Source: Candidatus Gastranaerophilales bacterium (lineage in GTDB: Bacteria; Cyanobacteriota; Vampirovibrionia; Gastranaerophilales; Gastranaerophilaceae). Taken from it: DNA of 44,062 bases. Under the pieces are notes generated by a model that was not told the DNA's origin, did no database searches, and saw only the letters and a program-made list of their open reading frames with translations. The translations under genes were made by a program, and so were the position numbers. Positions 8,276-17,137 of the stretch are shown here, in pieces. The stretch is from NCBI GenBank assembly GCA_944326515.1, contig CALVEI010000011.1, positions 1-44,062 of the forward strand. Reading direction: 5' to 3'. Position 1 is the stretch's first letter; each line of letters begins with the position of its first letter.

Positions 8276-8773
8276 TCAGGATATACATCTTAGTTTTATT
8301 TCATAGTTTCTTGCGTGACATACAGCAATAGCTATAGAGTCCACTGTGTCGTCGAGCTTGGGCCAAATGTTTCCGTTTGTTTTAACCATTTGTCTTACAG
8401 CTTCTGCTACTTCTTGCTTTTCTGCTCTGCCATATCCTGTAATAGTTTGTTTTACGACTATTGGAGTGTATTCGTAAGTCTTTACATCGTATTTTTCAAG
8501 AGTCATAAGAATAATTCCTCTTGCTTGTGCTACAGGAATTATTGTTTTTTGATTTTTAAAAAAATATAGTTTTTCGACACCTGCGCAGTCAGGTTTGTAT
8601 GTCTTTATAATTTCTTCCATATCTTGGGAAATTTCTAAAAGACGTCCTGCGTCTGATTTATTCTTGTCTGTTTGTATTGACCCTGATGCAACAAGATTGT
8701 AAGTATCATCAATGACATCAATAATACTGTATCCCACTATAGCTATTCCGGGGTCAAGTCCTAATATTCTCAT
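8276..8773 (-). CDS. ruvC: Holliday junction endonuclease RuvC
   Basis: 165 residues. Begins MRILGLDPGIAIVGY (catalytic D7), then GVEKLYFFKN (E67), QARG and ITGYGRAEK, and ends with DDTVDSIAIAVCH (D142 and D145). All four acidic metal ligands are present. It resolves Holliday junctions with RuvAB, which are not in the window. No SD is visible. A perfect TATAAT lies only seven bases before the ATG, so the mRNA may be leaderless. Confidence 0.96.
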   Translation of the reverse strand: MRILGLDPGIAIVGYSIIDVIDDTYNLVASGSIQTDKNKSDAGRLLEISQDMEEIIKTYKPDCAGVEKLYFFKNQKTIIPVAQARGIILMTLEKYDVKTYEYTPIVVKQTITGYGRAEKQEVAEAVRQMVKTNGNIWPKLDDTVDSIAIAVCHARNYEIKLRCIS

Positions 8774-8780
8774 AAGTATA

Positions 8781-8808
8781 ATTATAGTGTATAGATATTG
8801 AAAAACAA
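8781..8808 (-). promoter_or_regulatory. Candidate ruvC promoter giving a leaderless mRNA
   Basis: Minus strand TTGTTT, 16-bp spacer, TATAAT (8786-8781). The -10 box ends seven bases before ATG 8773, so transcription would begin at or beside the start codon. Confidence 0.35.
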
Positions 8809-8888
8809 ATTTGTATTATTTTGAAATAAAAAACTATTTTTTGCTGTATTATTATAATAAGTATTTATCAAGAGAATAGAGATTGTTT

Positions 8889-9707
8889 ATGAATAAATTA
8901 GAACAAAAGATGCTAAGCACATTGCTTGATTTGAAAGAAAATCATCACGTAGTTGGGGTAAAGGCTGAATTTGAAGCAGAAGGCACAAGAATGGAAGAGG
9001 CGTTAAGGCTCAAAGAAGTTGTGACAAGAGCGGGTTTGGAACTTACCATTAAAGTGGGTGGATGTGAAGCTATAAAAGATATGTTAGAGGCCAGAGTTAT
9101 TGGAGTTAATACGATTGTTGCTCCGATGATTGAAACTGCTTATGCAATGAAAAAGTTTGTGCATGCTTCTCATTTTGTATTTTCTCAAGAAGAAAGAAAA
9201 AACATGAAGTTTTTGATAAATGTGGAAACTATCACAGGTTTTAAAAATATTGATGAGATGATAGCTGAGTCTTCTTTTTATGACGTTGATGGTGTAGTTG
9301 TTGGTCGTGTTGATATGACAGGTTCAATGGGGCTTTCTCGAGATGATATTAATACAGAAGCAATATTTGATATTGTTAATCAGGTTGCTCAAAAAACTTT
9401 GGCGAATAATAAAGAGCTTGTTATTGGTGGTGGAGTTTCTGCTCAATCTTTACCATTCTTTAAAAGATTGCCACAAGGTTCTTTAAATAGATTTGAAACG
9501 AGAAAAATAATTTTTGATGCGCAAAAGGCTCTTGTTGACGATAAAGCAGACAAAGGTATTTTAAAAGCAGTTGGCTTTGAACTTATGTGGCTGCGTAATA
9601 AACGTGAGTTTTATGGAATGATATATAAAGAAGATGAAGCCAGATTGCAGCTGCTAGAATCAAGATACAAAAAACTTATCGAAGATGCAGGCGGTCAGTA
9701 TGAATAG
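8889..9707 (+). CDS. HpcH/HpaI-type aldolase / citrate lyase-family protein
   Basis: About 272 residues from ATG 8889 (a TTG at 8883 is a weaker alternative; neither has a strong SD). The TIM-barrel pattern fits HpcH/HpaI and CitE-like enzymes: GVKAEFEAEGTR, IVAPMIETAYAMKKFV, FLINVETITGF with a metal-site-type Glu, and DGVVVGRVDMTGSMGL. Family members make or break C-C bonds between pyruvate or acetyl units and an aldehyde or keto acid. It is first gene of a tightly overlapping operon with a HAD phosphatase and a ThDP carboligase, a context seen in surface-sugar loci rather than aromatic degradation. Substrate unknown. Confidence 0.78.
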   Translation: MNKLEQKMLSTLLDLKENHHVVGVKAEFEAEGTRMEEALRLKEVVTRAGLELTIKVGGCEAIKDMLEARVIGVNTIVAPMIETAYAMKKFVHASHFVFSQEERKNMKFLINVETITGFKNIDEMIAESSFYDVDGVVVGRVDMTGSMGLSRDDINTEAIFDIVNQVAQKTLANNKELVIGGGVSAQSLPFFKRLPQGSLNRFETRKIIFDAQKALVDDKADKGILKAVGFELMWLRNKREFYGMIYKEDEARLQLLESRYKKLIEDAGGQYE

Positions 9708-10368
9708 TTGCATAAAAAATTACATTTTTGACTTAGATGGGACAATTATTAATTCCTCTGAAGAAGTTTTATTGTGCTTTAAAAAGGCGTTTGATCTTTC
9801 TAATGTGGTTATTGACGAGTCAAGGCTTTCTACAGATGTGATAGGTCCACCTTTAATTGATATCATAAAGCTTATTGCTCCTGACTTAAATGACGAGGCT
9901 AAAATAAATTTGGTTATGCAAAATTTTCGTCAAATTTATGACAATGACGAAAATGACATAAGCTGTTTTTATGACGGTATTTTTGAGTTTTTGCAAAAGT
10001 TAAAAAGAGAAAACAAAAAGGTTTTTTTGGCAACTTTTAAACCAATGTTACCAACAATGAGAATAATAAAAAAAATGAAATTGGATATGTTTGACGACAT
10101 ATATACAATAGACAAATTTGGCAAAAAGATTACAAAATCAGAAATGATTGAAGATATTGTAAATAAATATGCTTTAAAAAAAGAAGAAACAGTTATGATT
10201 GGTGATGCCATAACTGATATGACTGCCGCTAAACAAGCAGGTGTTATAGGTATAGCTGCTTTGTGGGGCTATGAGAAAAATAAGCTCAAACTGGCAGAAG
10301 TAACAGGCCTATCTATAAAAGATATAAGGGATTTAGAATGTCTAAAATTAAAGTTTCAGACTACATAG
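9700..10368 (+). CDS. HAD-superfamily phosphatase (phosphoglycolate phosphatase-like)
   Basis: 222 residues from ATG 9700. An in-frame ATG at 9685 is possible, but 9700 overlaps the aldolase stop (ATGAATAG) and follows GGCGGT, fitting translational coupling. HAD motifs: DLDGTI with nucleophile D11 and D13, a helical cap, a Thr/Lys region (ATFKPM), and GDAITDMTAAKQAG (motif III/IV). Expected to remove phosphate from a small phosphorylated metabolite, probably the product or precursor of its operon partners. Its 3' end overlaps the next gene by 31 bp. Confidence 0.82.
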   Translation: MNSCIKNYIFDLDGTIINSSEEVLLCFKKAFDLSNVVIDESRLSTDVIGPPLIDIIKLIAPDLNDEAKINLVMQNFRQIYDNDENDISCFYDGIFEFLQKLKRENKKVFLATFKPMLPTMRIIKKMKLDMFDDIYTIDKFGKKITKSEMIEDIVNKYALKKEETVMIGDAITDMTAAKQAGVIGIAALWGYEKNKLKLAEVTGLSIKDIRDLECLKLKFQTT

Positions 10369-12125
10369 CCAAAAGACTCAAAGATGTGCATGGTGTTAGT
10401 AATGTTTTTATGGTTTCGGGTGGCGGAGCCATGCATCTTAATGATAGTTTTGGCAGGTATATTCCATATATTTGTAATCATAATGAACAGGCATGTGCAC
10501 TCGCTGCTGAGGGGTATGCAAAAGCAAGTCAAAAACTTGCTGTTGTTAATGTTACGACAGGTCCTGGCGGTTTAAATTGCTTGAATGGTGTATTTGGTCA
10601 ATGGACAGATTCTGTGCCTGTTTTGTACATATCAGGTCAGGTTAAGTATTCTACAACTATTGCATCTTGTCCTGAGCTTAAATTAAGACAGCTTGGTGAC
10701 CAAGAGGCTGATATTATCAGTGTTGTTAAGCCTCTTACAAAGTATGCCAAGATGGTTACAGAACCAAGAGAGATTAAATATCATTTGGATAGAGCGATAC
10801 ATCTTGCAACAACAGGAAGAAAAGGTCCTGTTTGGCTAGATATACCGATGAATGTTCAAGGCGCTATTATTGACGAGTCAGAACTTATCGATTGTGATTA
10901 TCCTTGTCCTTTGGAATCGACAGCGATTGATTGTAAAATTAAGGAAGTCCTCGAAAAGCTAAGTACTGCCAAACGCCCTTTGATTGTGGCTGGCCACGGT
11001 ATAAGGCTTGCTGGGCAGAAAAAAAACTTTTTAAAGTTTTTGGAAAAAATTGATATACCTGTTGTTACAACATTCAATGGTTTTGATTTAATATCAGAAA
11101 ACCATAAAAACTATATAGGTCGTATGGGTACTATTGGTCAAAGGTGTGGTAATTTTGCGCTACAAAATGCTGATTTAGTACTTTTCCTAGGTACAAGAAA
11201 TAACATAAGACAAATAAGTTATAACTGGGAAAATTTTGCTAAAAAGGCTTTTAAAATAGTTGTTGATATTGATGCTGCAGAACTTCAAAAACCAACGTTA
11301 AAGCCAGATTTACCTATAAATGTTGATTTGCAAGATTTTATACCTTTGCTTTTAGAGTCTGTTGATAAAATTGAAAAGACAGAGTGGTTGACGTTTTGTA
11401 AAAATCTTAAAGAAAAATATTCGTTTGATAAAAATCCTGATTATAAGCACAAGGATGATAAAATCAATGCGTACGGCGTAGTCCGCAGAATTACGGAATT
11501 GTTGAACGATGATTCCGTATGCGTGATAGGTAATGCAACTGCGATAATTGCGTCTGTCCAATCTGCTTATGTAAGAGAAAATCAGCGATATTTTTCTAAT
11601 TCAGGTGATGCCTCTATGGGGTTTGATATTCCTGCTGCAATAGGTGCTTGTGTAGCTAATGGTTTTAAAAGTACTGTTTGTATCACTGGTGATGGTTCTG
11701 CAATGATGAATATCCAAGAGTTGCAGACAATAAAGCACAATAATCTGCCTGTGAAAATTTTTATAATAAATAATGATGGTTATATATCTATAAAACAAAC
11801 ACAAAACAACTTTTTTGAAGGCAGAAATACCGGTGCCGGTACAAATAGCGGGGTTAGTATGCCTGATTTTGTGAAAGTCGGTAATGCTTTTGGTATTGAA
11901 ACTTTTAGAATATCAAAACCTGAAGAAATTGATTCTGCTGTTAAAAAAATGCTTGATTCTTCAACACCTATGATATGTGAAATAGCTGTTGAACCAAACT
12001 ATATATTTACACCAAAGCTTTCATCAAGAAAACTCCCTGACGGGACGATGGTTTCCCCGTCTTTAGAGGATATGTATCCGTTTTTGCCTAGAGATGAATT
12101 TGAGCAAAACATGATTAAAGACTAA
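10338..12125 (+). CDS. Thiamine-diphosphate-dependent enzyme, acetolactate synthase-like
   Basis: 595 residues in the three-domain POX/AHAS layout. PYR domain with catalytic E50 (CNHNEQACALAAEGYAK), central FAD/DHAP-synthase-like domain (about 200-340), and PP domain with GDGSAMMN (451-) and NND (478-480) binding Mg-ThDP. Relatives include biosynthetic acetolactate synthase and sugar-modifying carboligases such as YerE. There is no small subunit (ilvN) and no other branched-chain gene. The overlap with an aldolase and a phosphatase favours carboligation of pyruvate with a sugar-derived partner. SD TAAGGG precedes ATG 10338. It meets the convergent flavin reductase-rubredoxin gene with a 4-bp overlap. 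Confidence 0.85.
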   Translation: MSKIKVSDYIAKRLKDVHGVSNVFMVSGGGAMHLNDSFGRYIPYICNHNEQACALAAEGYAKASQKLAVVNVTTGPGGLNCLNGVFGQWTDSVPVLYISGQVKYSTTIASCPELKLRQLGDQEADIISVVKPLTKYAKMVTEPREIKYHLDRAIHLATTGRKGPVWLDIPMNVQGAIIDESELIDCDYPCPLESTAIDCKIKEVLEKLSTAKRPLIVAGHGIRLAGQKKNFLKFLEKIDIPVVTTFNGFDLISENHKNYIGRMGTIGQRCGNFALQNADLVLFLGTRNNIRQISYNWENFAKKAFKIVVDIDAAELQKPTLKPDLPINVDLQDFIPLLLESVDKIEKTEWLTFCKNLKEKYSFDKNPDYKHKDDKINAYGVVRRITELLNDDSVCVIGNATAIIASVQSAYVRENQRYFSNSGDASMGFDIPAAIGACVANGFKSTVCITGDGSAMMNIQELQTIKHNNLPVKIFIINNDGYISIKQTQNNFFEGRNTGAGTNSGVSMPDFVKVGNAFGIETFRISKPEEIDSAVKKMLDSSTPMICEIAVEPNYIFTPKLSSRKLPDGTMVSPSLEDMYPFLPRDEFEQNMIKD

Positions 12126-12748
12126 ATCTTTTCAAAAAAAGTTTTGTCTTTTTTGCATACTGGGCATACATAGGTATCAGGTTCTTTAGTTATATCTCCT
12201 TTGTAGATATAGCCGCATATTTTGCATCTGTAAGCCATTTCGTTTGTATCTGTGTTTTCTTCTTTATAAGTCGGGGCAGCTTTAGGGCTTTTTCCTTTTT
12301 TTACTTCGTGATAATAAGCATAAGTCATTGGAGTATCGTTGTTTTCGATGTCACCATCTAATATTTTGCCTATAAAAACGCTGTGTGTTTCTGTTTCAAA
12401 TTTGTCAACGAGTTCACATATTACGTAGCCTACAGCATCTTCCAGTACATGCAATCCGTCAACTATTTTGGTTTTAACGTTCTCAAATTTGTTTACGTCT
12501 CTGCAAGAGCTGAAGCCAAACACAGGGATTATATTGTCGTCAACATGTTCACCAAGTATTGATATTGCAAACTTTTGGTCTTTTTCAATGCATTCGTTTG
12601 TAAAATTGTGATGGTTTACGCTTATACATAAAGTGTCGTAAGTGATTTGCATTACGCAATTGACAATACATCCTACAGGTTTTTCATTACAATTTGTGGT
12701 AACTGCGTAAACACCGTAAGAAATTTTATTTAAAACTTCATTATTCAT
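12122..12748 (-). CDS. Flavin reductase-rubredoxin fusion (high-molecular-weight rubredoxin type)
   Basis: 208 residues. Residues about 1-155 are a flavin reductase-like FMN-binding domain (ISYGVYAVTT, VNHHNFT, FAISILGE). Residues about 170-208 are a rubredoxin: YRCKICGYIY and VCPVCKK supply the two CxxC iron knuckles. Such fusions (Hrb of acetogens and sulfate reducers) pass electrons from NAD(P)H to flavodiiron proteins that reduce O2 or NO in anaerobes. No flavodiiron gene is visible here. It is downstream of the GmhA-like gene on the same strand (42-bp gap). SD AAGGGG precedes ATG 12748. Confidence 0.88.
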   Translation of the reverse strand: MNNEVLNKISYGVYAVTTNCNEKPVGCIVNCVMQITYDTLCISVNHHNFTNECIEKDQKFAISILGEHVDDNIIPVFGFSSCRDVNKFENVKTKIVDGLHVLEDAVGYVICELVDKFETETHSVFIGKILDGDIENNDTPMTYAYYHEVKKGKSPKAAPTYKEENTDTNEMAYRCKICGYIYKGDITKEPDTYVCPVCKKDKTFFEKI

Positions 12749-12790
12749 ATAAACCCCTTTTGTTATAAAAATGTTTTAATAATAAATGCT

Positions 12791-13348
12791 TTATTGGCAG
12801 GAATATTGCATAAGCATATGACAAAGTATCAGATGAATATCTTCAGAAACTTGTTTGTCAAAAGAATTTGCATTAACAGAGTATTTTGATATTTCTTTTA
12901 GTTTGCCTCCGTCACAGCCTGTTAAACCTATTGTTGCGATATTGTTTTTGTTTGCGTATTCTACCGCTTTGATTATGTTTGGAGAATTTCCGCTGCTTGA
13001 GATTGCTATAAGTATGTCATTAGGTTGAACAAAGTTTTTGAGTTGTTCTACGAAAATATCATCGTAGCATACATCGTTAGAATAAGACATTACCGTAGCG
13101 ATGTTGTCACTGAGACAAATAAATTTAAAACGTTTTTTGTTGTCATAGCCATAGCTTGCTACTTTGTTAAAGTCACAACAAAAATGGCTGGCTGTTGATG
13201 CAGAACCACCGTTACCTATTATAAAAATGTTTGCTTCTTTTTCTCTTGCGTCAGAAAGTATTTGAGCAAATTGCTCTATTTCTTTTCTGTCTAATTTGTC
13301 CAGCGCTGTTTTTAGTCTGCTTATGTAGCTTTCAATTTGCTCTAACAT
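12791..13348 (-). CDS. SIS-domain sugar-phosphate isomerase (GmhA-like)
   Basis: 185 residues from ATG 13348. A TTG six bases upstream is less likely because GGAG sits six bases before the ATG and abuts the TTG. SIS motifs: IIGNGGSASTASHF near 45-58, AISSSGNSPN near 117-125, and a C-terminal SEDIHLILCH helix resembling the metal/active-site helix of sedoheptulose-7-phosphate isomerase. GmhA-type enzymes supply heptose phosphates for LPS or S-layer glycans. The neighbouring aldolase, phosphatase and carboligase genes suggest a role in an unusual higher sugar. Substrate not proven. Confidence 0.85.
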   Translation of the reverse strand: MLEQIESYISRLKTALDKLDRKEIEQFAQILSDAREKEANIFIIGNGGSASTASHFCCDFNKVASYGYDNKKRFKFICLSDNIATVMSYSNDVCYDDIFVEQLKNFVQPNDILIAISSSGNSPNIIKAVEYANKNNIATIGLTGCDGGKLKEISKYSVNANSFDKQVSEDIHLILCHMLMQYSCQ

Positions 13349-13470
13349 CTTCAACTCCGATAAGTGTATTTATTATAGTAAACTATGCTAAAGGCTTTTC
13401 TGTCAAACGTTGTTATTAATAGCAAAATTTTTTATGTTTGTTTTTTCTATTGAAAAAGAATTTTTTACAA

Positions 13471-13929
13471 ATGGACTCCAACGTAAGTTTTAAAGGTATT
13501 TTATACGGCAAAACAGGAAATCACCTGACAAAGGGGATAGTTTGTTGTCCACACGGGGATAACAAATTTGTAAGGTTTGTTAACAGTATCGGAGAAAATT
13601 CTACTAATATAAAAGAAAAAATAAAAGTTACTTGCAGTTCTGATGGGCTTGATAAAATCCTTATAGAAACAAAAGAAATACCTAAGTTAAGCTTTTGGGA
13701 ACAAATATTTTTTAGAGTTGATAAGTTGCAAAACAAAGCTATAAAGTGGCGTAAAGAAGGCAAGATTGACAGTTTTGTTTTTAAACTTAATGAGCTTGAA
13801 TATAAAAATTTGAGAGATGATTACCCGTATTTGCCTAAAAAACAGTTAAGAAAGTTTGCCAATTTTGTAAAAGCTGCAGCACCTGACGAAATGCAAAAGT
13901 TTTTAAACAACTTCTTTGGTAAGCTTTAA
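13471..13929 (+). CDS. Hypothetical basic protein with N-terminal SFKG motif
   Basis: About 152 residues from ATG 13471; an in-frame TTG at 13438 would add 11 hydrophobic residues but has no SD. The start reads MDSNVSFKGILYG. The rest is Lys-rich with a helical C terminus (PKKQLRKFANFVKAAAPDE). No signal peptide and no known domain. It stands alone between the divergent SIS gene and the TPR gene. A similar N-terminal SF(K/R)(G/A) segment occurs in the protein at 37546. Function unknown. Confidence 0.6.
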   Translation: MDSNVSFKGILYGKTGNHLTKGIVCCPHGDNKFVRFVNSIGENSTNIKEKIKVTCSSDGLDKILIETKEIPKLSFWEQIFFRVDKLQNKAIKWRKEGKIDSFVFKLNELEYKNLRDDYPYLPKKQLRKFANFVKAAAPDEMQKFLNNFFGKL

Positions 13930-14008
13930 AATCTTTGTGTAATGCATTTTTATAACAAAAAATTCTTGCTTATTGTAAAATAATAGGTGAGCAAAAAGAG
14001 GTGTTATT

Positions 14009-15793
14009 TTGGAGAGAGAAGATATTTTAAACAGTGCAAACGAGTTGATTTGCGAAAAGAATTTTAAAGAAGCAAAAGAACTTTTAGAAAATTATGTAAA
14101 AGAAACATCTGATACCTCTATAGAGGTAGAAAAAACTTTAGGGCTATGTAATGTTAATCTTGGATTAAATGATGCAGCTAAAGAAAATTTTGAAAAAGTT
14201 GTAGCCCAAAACGATGATGATGCCACATCTTGGTTTTATCTCGCAATGATTTATGAAGATACAGACAACCTTGAGCAGGCTCTTAAAGCTTATGAAAAAG
14301 TTCTTGTTTTAAGAGAAGATTATAAAGACGCTTATAAAAATCTTGGGGTTTTACATTTAAAACTTAAAAATTATGATTTGGCTCTTGAATTTGCAACAAA
14401 AGCATTAAGTTTTGATGATGAAGACTATCAAGTGTATTACATAATAGGTACCGCTTATACATCTAAAAAAGAATACGAAAAAGCTGTAAAAGCTCTAAAA
14501 CAAGGTATTGATTTAAAACCGGAACACCCTTTAATGTATAACAATTTGGGTTCTTGTTATTTGGCTTTGAAAAAAATTAAAGATGCACAAAAAGCGTTTG
14601 AAAAGGCTGTAGAACTTGGGCCTGAAAATGCAACAAGTTATTATAATCTTGCAACTGCAATGCAGCTTCAACAATGGCACAAACAGGCTTATGAACTTTT
14701 TGAAAAAGCCTATTCTATTGAACAGTCTGAGTTTTATCTTTCTGCAGTAGCTGTGGCTGCTGTAAATGCAGATAAGTGGGAAAAAGCAGTTGAATACTAT
14801 CAAAAGCTTATTGTGTTACATCCTGAAAAACAAAATTTTCAGTACAATTTGGCTTGCGCATATCACGAGCTTAAGAGGTATCCTGAAGCAATCAGATTGC
14901 TTGCTCAATTAGTAACTTTAAACCCTAAATCAATTTCTATGGGACAAAAGCTTGCTGATTGTTATGAAAAAACAGGCAATACAGAGCTTGCTAAAAAAGT
15001 CTATACAAATATGATAAGGCTCGGTAAGATTCCTCCTGAGGTCTATTATCGTTATGCACTTTTGTGCATGCGAACAGGTGATAAAGATAAAGCAGAAAAT
15101 ATATTCAAAAAAGTTATTCAACTCGACCCTAAAAATCCATATGCGCATAAAGATTTGGGCGTAGTTTATTTGTCTCAAAGACTCTTTGATTATGCTAAAG
15201 AAGAGTTTGAAACAGCTTATGAACTTGCTCCTGATAATGCATCTGTAGTGTTTGAATTGGCTAATTTTTACCATGCAATGAATGACTACCAAAAAGCTGC
15301 AGAGTATTACGAAAAGGCTTTTGCTAATGATAGTGAATCGATGGATATTGCTGTATTTAGAGCATTAAATTATCAAAGAATGAATGATTTGGACAAGTCT
15401 TTAGAATTGTTCTTGGATGCTATGAAAAAATATCCGTCACAGTATATGATATTGTTCAATATTGGTTTGATATACTATCAAAAAGGCAATTATGACGCAG
15501 CTAAAGAGTTTTTGTCAGATGCATACAGCCTGTATCAGGATGCAGAGATAATGAATGTCCTTGCCTTAACGTTTTATGAACTTGAGGAATACGAAAATGC
15601 AAGGAATTTGGCATTAAAATTGGTTGAACAATACCCTGACAATATCAATGTTTTGCTTTTGCTTGCTAAGTCATATATTGAGCTTGGGGATGCTGATAAT
15701 TCTGTTAAATATCTTGAAAAGATTTTGGATGTTTTCCCTGAACAGCCTGAAGCAAAAGAATTGTACGAAAAAATTAAAGGAGTAAGTAAATAA
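14009..15793 (+). CDS. Large cytoplasmic tetratricopeptide-repeat protein
   Basis: 594 residues made almost wholly of TPR units, about 14-16 of them (examples: ATSWFYLAMIYEDTDNLEQA, HPLMYNNLGSCYLALKKI). The start is TTG at 14009, supported by AAGAGG eight bases upstream. There is no signal peptide or TM segment, so it is probably a cytoplasmic scaffold. The stop overlaps the ATG of queD (TAATG), meaning translational coupling with queD and then uppP. The partner proteins are unknown. Confidence 0.88.
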   Translation: MEREDILNSANELICEKNFKEAKELLENYVKETSDTSIEVEKTLGLCNVNLGLNDAAKENFEKVVAQNDDDATSWFYLAMIYEDTDNLEQALKAYEKVLVLREDYKDAYKNLGVLHLKLKNYDLALEFATKALSFDDEDYQVYYIIGTAYTSKKEYEKAVKALKQGIDLKPEHPLMYNNLGSCYLALKKIKDAQKAFEKAVELGPENATSYYNLATAMQLQQWHKQAYELFEKAYSIEQSEFYLSAVAVAAVNADKWEKAVEYYQKLIVLHPEKQNFQYNLACAYHELKRYPEAIRLLAQLVTLNPKSISMGQKLADCYEKTGNTELAKKVYTNMIRLGKIPPEVYYRYALLCMRTGDKDKAENIFKKVIQLDPKNPYAHKDLGVVYLSQRLFDYAKEEFETAYELAPDNASVVFELANFYHAMNDYQKAAEYYEKAFANDSESMDIAVFRALNYQRMNDLDKSLELFLDAMKKYPSQYMILFNIGLIYYQKGNYDAAKEFLSDAYSLYQDAEIMNVLALTFYELEEYENARNLALKLVEQYPDNINVLLLLAKSYIELGDADNSVKYLEKILDVFPEQPEAKELYEKIKGVSK

Positions 15794-16158
15794 TGTACGA
15801 ATTAAAAGTAATAAGCTCGTTTTCAGCAGCTCATCATTTGTTGAATTACGAAGGTGAATGTGAAAATCAACACGGTCACAACTGGAAGGTTGAAGTTTAT
15901 GTAAAAGGTGAAAACCTTGATAAATCTAATATTCTTGTTGATTTTAAGGTTTTGAAAAGAGAACTCAAAAAAGTTTTGGATAAACTTGATCATAAAGATA
16001 TAAACGAATTACCGGAATTTAAAAATGTAAGCCCAAGCAGCGAAGTCTTGGCAAAGTTTATTTATGATGAGATGAATAAAATATTTCCTCAAGTTTCAAA
16101 AGTTGGAGTTTGGGAAAATGAAAATTCTTGCTCAATGTATTACGAGCAATGGAGTTAG
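15793..16158 (+). CDS. queD: 6-carboxy-5,6,7,8-tetrahydropterin synthase
   Basis: 121 residues, PTPS/QueD family. Zinc ligands and catalytic residues: FSAAHHL (His near 14-15), CENQHGHNW (Cys 23, His 27, His 29), DFKVLK, and a C-terminal WENENSCSMYYE with the substrate-anchoring Glu. It converts dihydroneopterin triphosphate to carboxytetrahydropterin in queuosine (preQ0) synthesis. The ATG overlaps the TPR stop by one base. QueC, QueE and QueF are not in the window. Confidence 0.94.
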   Translation: MYELKVISSFSAAHHLLNYEGECENQHGHNWKVEVYVKGENLDKSNILVDFKVLKRELKKVLDKLDHKDINELPEFKNVSPSSEVLAKFIYDEMNKIFPQVSKVGVWENENSCSMYYEQWS

Positions 16159-16178
16159 CTTAAAGAGGTTATAAAATA

Positions 16179-17024
16179 ATGAATTTAATACAAGCAATCA
16201 TAATGGGGTTGATTCAAGGTTTAACTGAATTTTTGCCTGTTTCAAGCTCAGGACATTTGGTTTTGACATCCAGCTTATACAAGTATTTTACTCATAAGGA
16301 ATTTGTTACAGGAAGCAGTGAAGAGGTCGTTTTTGATATAGTTTTGCACCTTGGAACGTTGTTAGCTGTGGTGTTGTTTTTTAAAGATGATATTTTAAAA
16401 ATAACAAAATCTTTTATTAACGCTTGTGTAAAAAGGGATTTTTCTGATGCGGATGCAAAGCTTGCTGCTTTTATATTGTTAGGTACTGTTTTTACTGTGC
16501 TTGTAGCTTTTCCTTTGAAAATAGTTTCTGAAAGTTTGATTAATCTTCCTTATATCGTTGGGATATTTATTTTTCTTACAGGTTGTATTTTGTATCTTGG
16601 CGAATGGGCTTCTGAGAAAAAGAAAGCAAAAACTGACAAAGTTGATTTAAAAACAGCAATAATAATAGGTTTAGCTCAAGGTATCGCTTCTATACCAGGG
16701 ATTTCTCGTTCAGGTTCTACTATTTCAACAGGTATATTTTTAGGTCTCGATAGAGTATCTTGTGCAAGATATTCGTTCTTGTTGAGTTTACCGATTATTG
16801 TCGGAGCTTCTATTTTTTACCCTGTTTTGGAGCTTGATTTGCACCAGATGATGAGTTTCAGCTGGGTAGCTTTTGTTGTCGGCTTTATTGTTTCTTTTGT
16901 TTCTGGATTCTTTTGCATTAAATATTTTTTGAAATTTTTAGGCAAACATTCAATGAAGGTATTTGCTTATTATTGCTGGATTGCCGGCATATTTATGTTT
17001 GTATTTTTTAAATTTTTTGTGTAA
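16179..17024 (+). CDS. uppP: Undecaprenyl-diphosphatase (UppP/BacA)
   Basis: 281 residues, polytopic with about eight TM helices. Signature motifs: GLTEFLPVSSSGHLVL at the N terminus and SIPGISRSGSTIS in the middle, containing the catalytic Glu, Ser and Arg. It recycles the C55 carrier lipid for peptidoglycan and surface glycans and confers bacitracin tolerance when abundant. Last gene of the TPR-queD-uppP unit, 20 bp after queD, followed by a terminator. Confidence 0.96.
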   Translation: MNLIQAIIMGLIQGLTEFLPVSSSGHLVLTSSLYKYFTHKEFVTGSSEEVVFDIVLHLGTLLAVVLFFKDDILKITKSFINACVKRDFSDADAKLAAFILLGTVFTVLVAFPLKIVSESLINLPYIVGIFIFLTGCILYLGEWASEKKKAKTDKVDLKTAIIIGLAQGIASIPGISRSGSTISTGIFLGLDRVSCARYSFLLSLPIIVGASIFYPVLELDLHQMMSFSWVAFVVGFIVSFVSGFFCIKYFLKFLGKHSMKVFAYYCWIAGIFMFVFFKFFV

Positions 17025-17030
17025 GAGTTT

Positions 17031-17049
17031 TTGTAACATTTCTTAATAT
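17031..17049 (+). promoter_or_regulatory. Candidate 19-bp operator site (one good half)
   Basis: TTGTAA CATTTCT TAATAT. It fits the left half and core of TTGTWA-N7-TWACAA; the right half is degenerate. The site ends 88 bp before the EF-hand gene. Related sites are at 17765, 24057 and 40472. Confidence 0.35.
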
Positions 17050-17087
17050 TTCCTCTCTTTATATGATGTAAAGAGAGGAAAATTTTT
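17050..17087 (+). terminator. Terminator of the TPR-queD-uppP operon
   Basis: Perfect stem TTTCCTCTCTTTA / TAAAGAGAGGAAA around TATGATG, followed by ATTTTT. Confidence 0.85.
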
Positions 17088-17137
17088 GCAAAATGATAGT
17101 AGATTAAAAAGGCTTGGCAATAGTCAGGAGAGGTTAA

